The notes below the pieces were generated by a model, which worked only from the letters and a program-made list of their open reading frames with translations, made no database searches and was not told the origin of the DNA. From the NCBI GenBank assembly GCA_948438085.1, contig CAOJKP010000005.1, positions 1 through 64,000 of the forward strand: a stretch of DNA of 64,000 nucleotides, in the 5' to 3' direction. This document shows, piece after piece, positions 63,024 to 64,000 of the stretch (positions within the stretch are counted from its first letter, which is position 1; each line of letters opens with the position of its first letter). Both the position numbers and the translations under genes were made by a program. The stretch comes from an uncultured Clostridium sp. (GTDB lineage: Bacteria > Bacillota > Clostridia > TANB77 > CAG-508).

Positions 63024-64000
63024 ATGAATAATAAAAAATACAAATTGGCAGTAGTTGGAGCTACTGGATTAGTTGGTAGAACTGCACTACAAGTTTTAGA
63101 AGAAAAAAAATTACCTGTTTTAGAATATGTTTTTTTTGCTTCTAGCCGTTCTGCTGGAACTAAACTTAATTTTATGGGACAGGATTATATTGTTAGAGAA
63201 TTAAATGAACATTCATTTGATGAAGGCTTTGATTTTGCTATTTTTTCTGCTGGTGGTGAAACTTCCAAAAAATATTCGCCTATTGCTGCAGAACATGGAT
63301 GTATAGTAGTTGATAATAGTAGTGCTTTTAGAATGGATAAAGACGTTCCATTAGTTGTTCCTGAAGTAAATTTAAGTGATGCATTTGATAATAATGGAAT
63401 TATTGCAAATCCAAATTGTTCAACAATTCAAGCTGTTGTTCCTTTAAAAGTTTTAGATGATAATTATACAATTAAAAGAATTGTTTATTCTACTTATCAG
63501 GCCGTTTCTGGTGCAGGTAAGAAAGGTATTGATGATTATAAAAACACTATGAATGGATTACCTTGTAAAAAATTCCCATATCCTATATTTAATAATTGTT
63601 TGCCTCATATTGATGTTTTTTTAGAAAATGGATATACAAAAGAAGAAGAAAAAATGATTAATGAAACAAGAAAAATACTAAATAAACCAGATTTAAAAAT
63701 AACAGCTACAACTGTAAGAGTTCCTGTTTTAAATTGCCATAGTGAGAGTATAAACATAGAATTTGAAAATGATTTTGAAATTGAAGATGTTTTTGAAAAA
63801 TTAAAGAATGCTCCTAATATTATTGTACTAGATAATGTAAATAATAATATTTATCCTTTAGCAACAATTGCAACAGGACATGATGACGTATATGTTGGAA
63901 GAATTCGTAGAGATTATAGTGTTACAAGTGGATTAAATTTATGGGTAGTAGCTGATAATATAAGAAAAGGTGCTGCATCAAATGCTATCCAAATTGTAGA
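63024..64000 (+). CDS. asd: Aspartate-semialdehyde dehydrogenase (3' end off window)
   Basis: ATG 63024 follows AGAAGGTG. About 325 codons are visible; the family is only slightly longer. NADP loop VVGATGLVGRTAL, the catalytic Cys in ANPNCSTIQ, the TYQAVSGAGKKG segment, and the His in NCHSESINIEF are present. It reduces aspartyl phosphate to the semialdehyde for lysine/diaminopimelate, threonine and methionine. It is divergent from the nucleoside kinase and the first gene of a new plus-strand unit. Confidence 0.95.
   Translation, partial: MNNKKYKLAVVGATGLVGRTALQVLEEKKLPVLEYVFFASSRSAGTKLNFMGQDYIVRELNEHSFDEGFDFAIFSAGGETSKKYSPIAAEHGCIVVDNSSAFRMDKDVPLVVPEVNLSDAFDNNGIIANPNCSTIQAVVPLKVLDDNYTIKRIVYSTYQAVSGAGKKGIDDYKNTMNGLPCKKFPYPIFNNCLPHIDVFLENGYTKEEEKMINETRKILNKPDLKITATTVRVPVLNCHSESINIEFENDFEIEDVFEKLKNAPNIIVLDNVNNNIYPLATIATGHDDVYVGRIRRDYSVTSGLNLWVVADNIRKGAASNAIQIV

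Noticed and set aside
1-64000. CRISPR array, tRNA, rRNA, transposase, prophage
   Set aside because: No regularly spaced direct repeats, T-loop/acceptor patterns, or transposase/integrase motifs were seen on either strand by eye.

Overview
The window reads as a chromosomal segment of a very AT-rich, Gram-positive, endospore-forming anaerobe of the class Clostridia, most like the small-genome gut Clostridia known mainly from metagenomes (lineage is inference). Support: a gerA-gerB-gerC-type germinant receptor operon, a SleB-like cortex hydrolase, dipicolinate synthase subunit A, formate-tetrahydrofolate ligase, Asp23/AmaP envelope genes, and Firmicutes operon orders (rimP-nusA-ylxR-ylxQ-infB-rbfA-nrnA-truB; gap-pgk-tpiA-gpmI). 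Nearly all genes are on the minus strand; the exceptions are a small HTH gene, the ger operon, a U32 peptidase and a terminal asd gene.

Layout. 1-7.4 kb: HTH regulator, sleB, fhs, PAP2-like protein, xseB, frameshifted xseA, nusB, DUF2273-amaP-asp23, and a 6S RNA. 7.5-13 kb: uppP, dpaA, a membrane TPR protein, a structured repeat element, and a two-component system. 13-18.7 kb: a transglutaminase-like protein, a small repeat membrane protein, dnaE and rqcP. 19-23.3 kb: ger operon plus a 55-residue membrane protein. 23.3-31 kb: the translation/transcription operon from rimP to truB, with nrnA frameshifted and a second, inverted copy of the structured element. 31-35 kb: prepilin-like GLUG protein behind a GC-rich repeat patch, and the GGGtGRT/scaffold pair. 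35-41 kb: YezG-like protein and glycolysis. 41-47 kb: metallophosphoesterase, tsaD, M50 protease, P-loop kinase-like, HD, Fic, lysS. 47-53.4 kb: recN, tlyA, a membrane cohesin/cadherin-like protein, a dockerin-bearing glucosaminidase, and a 52-residue Cys-Gly protein. 53.4-64 kb: U32 peptidase, KAP NTPase, comF, recD2, RNHCP protein, nucleoside kinase, and asd running off the end.

Regulation visible in sequence: several sigma-A promoters (TTGAAA/TTGACT-like -35, 17-18 bp, TATAAT-like -10), many long perfect hairpin terminators, and a candidate forespore promoter before sleB. I saw no tRNA, rRNA, CRISPR array, transposase or prophage.

The most unusual signal is a ~159-nt element present twice (10597-10755 and, inverted, 24235-24393), about 94% identical without gaps. 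It folds into a long branched hairpin, and four of the ten differences are two compensatory pairs in the outer stem. This fits a conserved structured RNA or a mobile hairpin element that I do not recognise. Other points of interest are a candidate cohesin-dockerin pair in one operon, the 11-cysteine mini-protein, the GGGtGRT/scaffold pair, and two single-base frameshifts in otherwise intact housekeeping genes.
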